From Salinisphaera sp035690525 (GTDB lineage: Bacteria; Pseudomonadota; Gammaproteobacteria; Nevskiales; Salinisphaeraceae), in assembly GCF_035690525.1 (NCBI RefSeq), contig NZ_DASSKM010000135.1, forward strand, positions 6,931-70,930: a stretch of 64,000 bases of DNA. Reading direction: 5' to 3'. The notes under the pieces were generated by a model. It was not told the origin of the DNA. It saw only the letters and a list, made by a program, of their open reading frames with translations, and made no database searches. Each line of letters starts with the position of its first letter. Position 1 is the stretch's first letter. Of this stretch, positions 63,193 to 64,000 are shown piece by piece. The position numbers were made by a program, and so were the translations under genes.

Positions 63193-64000
63193 ATGAGCGA
63201 CGTGACGAACTACGAAAACTATATCGGCGGCGCGTTTGCGCCCTCGGCGTCCGGCGAGACCCGCGACAATCACAATCCCGCGACCGGGGCGCTGCTTTCG
63301 CGCGTGCCCGAATCCGACGCCAACGACGTGCAGCGCGCGGTGGAAGCCGCCCGCGGGGCGCAGAAAGCCTGGGCCGCCCGGCCGGCGATCGAGCGCGCGG
63401 GCTATCTGCACAAGCTGGCCGACAAACTCCGCGCCAACGTCGATCAACTGGCGGCGATCATCGTGGCCGAGCAGGGCAAGGTGGCCGGCCTGGCCGAGGT
63501 CGAGGTGAATTTCACCGCCGAATATCTGGATTATATGGGCCAGTGGGCGCGCCGGATCGAGGGCGAGATCATCGAAAGCGACCGGCCCGGCGAGCATATG
63601 TTCCTGTTCCGCAAGCCGCTTGGCGTGGTCGCCGGCATTCTGCCGTGGAATTTTCCGTTCTTTCTGATCGCCCGCAAGATGGCGCCGGCGCTGGTGACTG
63701 GCAATACCATCGTGATCAAGCCGAGCGAGGAAACACCGAACAATTGCTTCGAGTTCACGAAGCTGCTCGATACTATCGATCTGCCGAAAGGCGTGTTCAA
63801 CGTCGTTTCCGGCGGCGGCGCCACCACCGGCAGCGCGCTGACCGCGCACCGCGGCGTCGATCTGATCAGCTTCACCGGTAGCGTGGCGACCGGCTCGGCG
63901 ATCATGCACAACGCCGCCGACAACATCACCAAGGTCAATCTCGAACTCGGCGGCAAGGCGCCGGCGATCGTGCTGGGCGACGCCGATCTCGATCTGGCGG
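63193..64000 (+). CDS. aldA: Aldehyde dehydrogenase (probable L-lactaldehyde dehydrogenase), 5' part
   Basis: The frame runs from ATG 63193 to the window end, giving 269 codons of about 480. The N-terminus NYENYIGGAFAPSASGETRD, the cofactor segment GVVAGILPWNFPFFLIARKMAPAL, IKPSEETP, ISFTGSVATGS and LELGGKAP identify an NAD(P)+-dependent aldehyde dehydrogenase close to AldA. The catalytic cysteine lies beyond the window. A strong GAGGAGAG precedes the start. In this operon it would oxidise L-lactaldehyde to L-lactate. Confidence 0.9.
   Translation, partial: MSDVTNYENYIGGAFAPSASGETRDNHNPATGALLSRVPESDANDVQRAVEAARGAQKAWAARPAIERAGYLHKLADKLRANVDQLAAIIVAEQGKVAGLAEVEVNFTAEYLDYMGQWARRIEGEIIESDRPGEHMFLFRKPLGVVAGILPWNFPFFLIARKMAPALVTGNTIVIKPSEETPNNCFEFTKLLDTIDLPKGVFNVVSGGGATTGSALTAHRGVDLISFTGSVATGSAIMHNAADNITKVNLELGGKAPAIVLGDADLDLA

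Overview
The window is a GC-rich, gene-dense stretch of a Gram-negative chromosome. It carries lipid A/KDO genes, a Lol lipoprotein exporter, type IV pilus genes and an RNase E with a long disordered tail. Gene order follows that known from Pseudomonas-type Gammaproteobacteria in several blocks (comEC, lpxK, kdsB, phosphatase, rne, rluC, HAD phosphatase, maf, yceD, rpmF, plsX; and ispB, rplU, rpmA, obg, proB, rpsT, murJ, ribF, lspA, pilE, pilY1). I infer a gammaproteobacterium outside the enterics; a Salinisphaera-like lineage is only a low-confidence guess.

Layout. 1-3270: end of an rRNA methyltransferase gene, a CYTH protein, then nagZ and a purine/methylthio salvage pair (hpt, mtnP). 3374-3857: a vapBC-like toxin-antitoxin locus whose toxin gene is cut by a small repeat element. 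3886-9779 (minus): mfd, the agmatine-to-putrescine genes aguB and aguA, and a small exported protein. 9790-9931: a second type of small inverted-repeat element. 9999-18471 (plus): envelope block lolC-lolD, comEC, msbA-lpxK-kdsB and a low-molecular-weight phosphatase. A second copy of the first repeat follows, then rne (minus), divergent from rluC-HAD phosphatase. 24042-29580: maf, yceD-rpmF-plsX, clpS-clpA. 29686-32341: pilB and an unrecognised protein gene. 32401-40508: tRNA-Pro, ispB, rplU-rpmA, obg-proB, a DUF2442 gene beside a DUF4160 relic, rpsT, murJ-ribF-lspA. 40516-47389 (minus): minor pilin operon fimU-pilV-pilW-pilX-pilY1-pilE. 47578-49053: tRNA-Thr, tRNA-Ser, class I aldolase. 49054-49803: mostly decayed sequence. 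49804-56027: intracellular PHA depolymerase, then two GGDEF-EAL proteins with a stand-alone BLUF blue-light sensor between them. 56017-58069 (minus): dapD, a 26-codon stub of a YffB/ArsC-like gene, dapE. 58144-64000: a LysR regulator divergent from a non-phosphorylating L-rhamnose operon (rhamnonate dehydratase, a 26-codon mutarotase stub, lactonase, dehydrogenase, aldolase, aldehyde dehydrogenase running off the window).

The most notable signals are: (i) two related palindromic elements sharing TACCAACC inverted ends and flanked by TAA, one interrupting vapC and one at the stop codon of the phosphatase gene where murB is expected; (ii) two unrelated operons in which a gene has shrunk to a 26-codon stub that keeps its start, with stop/start overlaps to neighbours; (iii) a split light-sensing c-di-GMP locus; (iv) a CTG start for rluC supported by the Shine-Dalgarno and the conserved N-terminus; and (v) expected essential neighbours (ileS, ispH, murB, fab genes) missing from otherwise conserved gene order.
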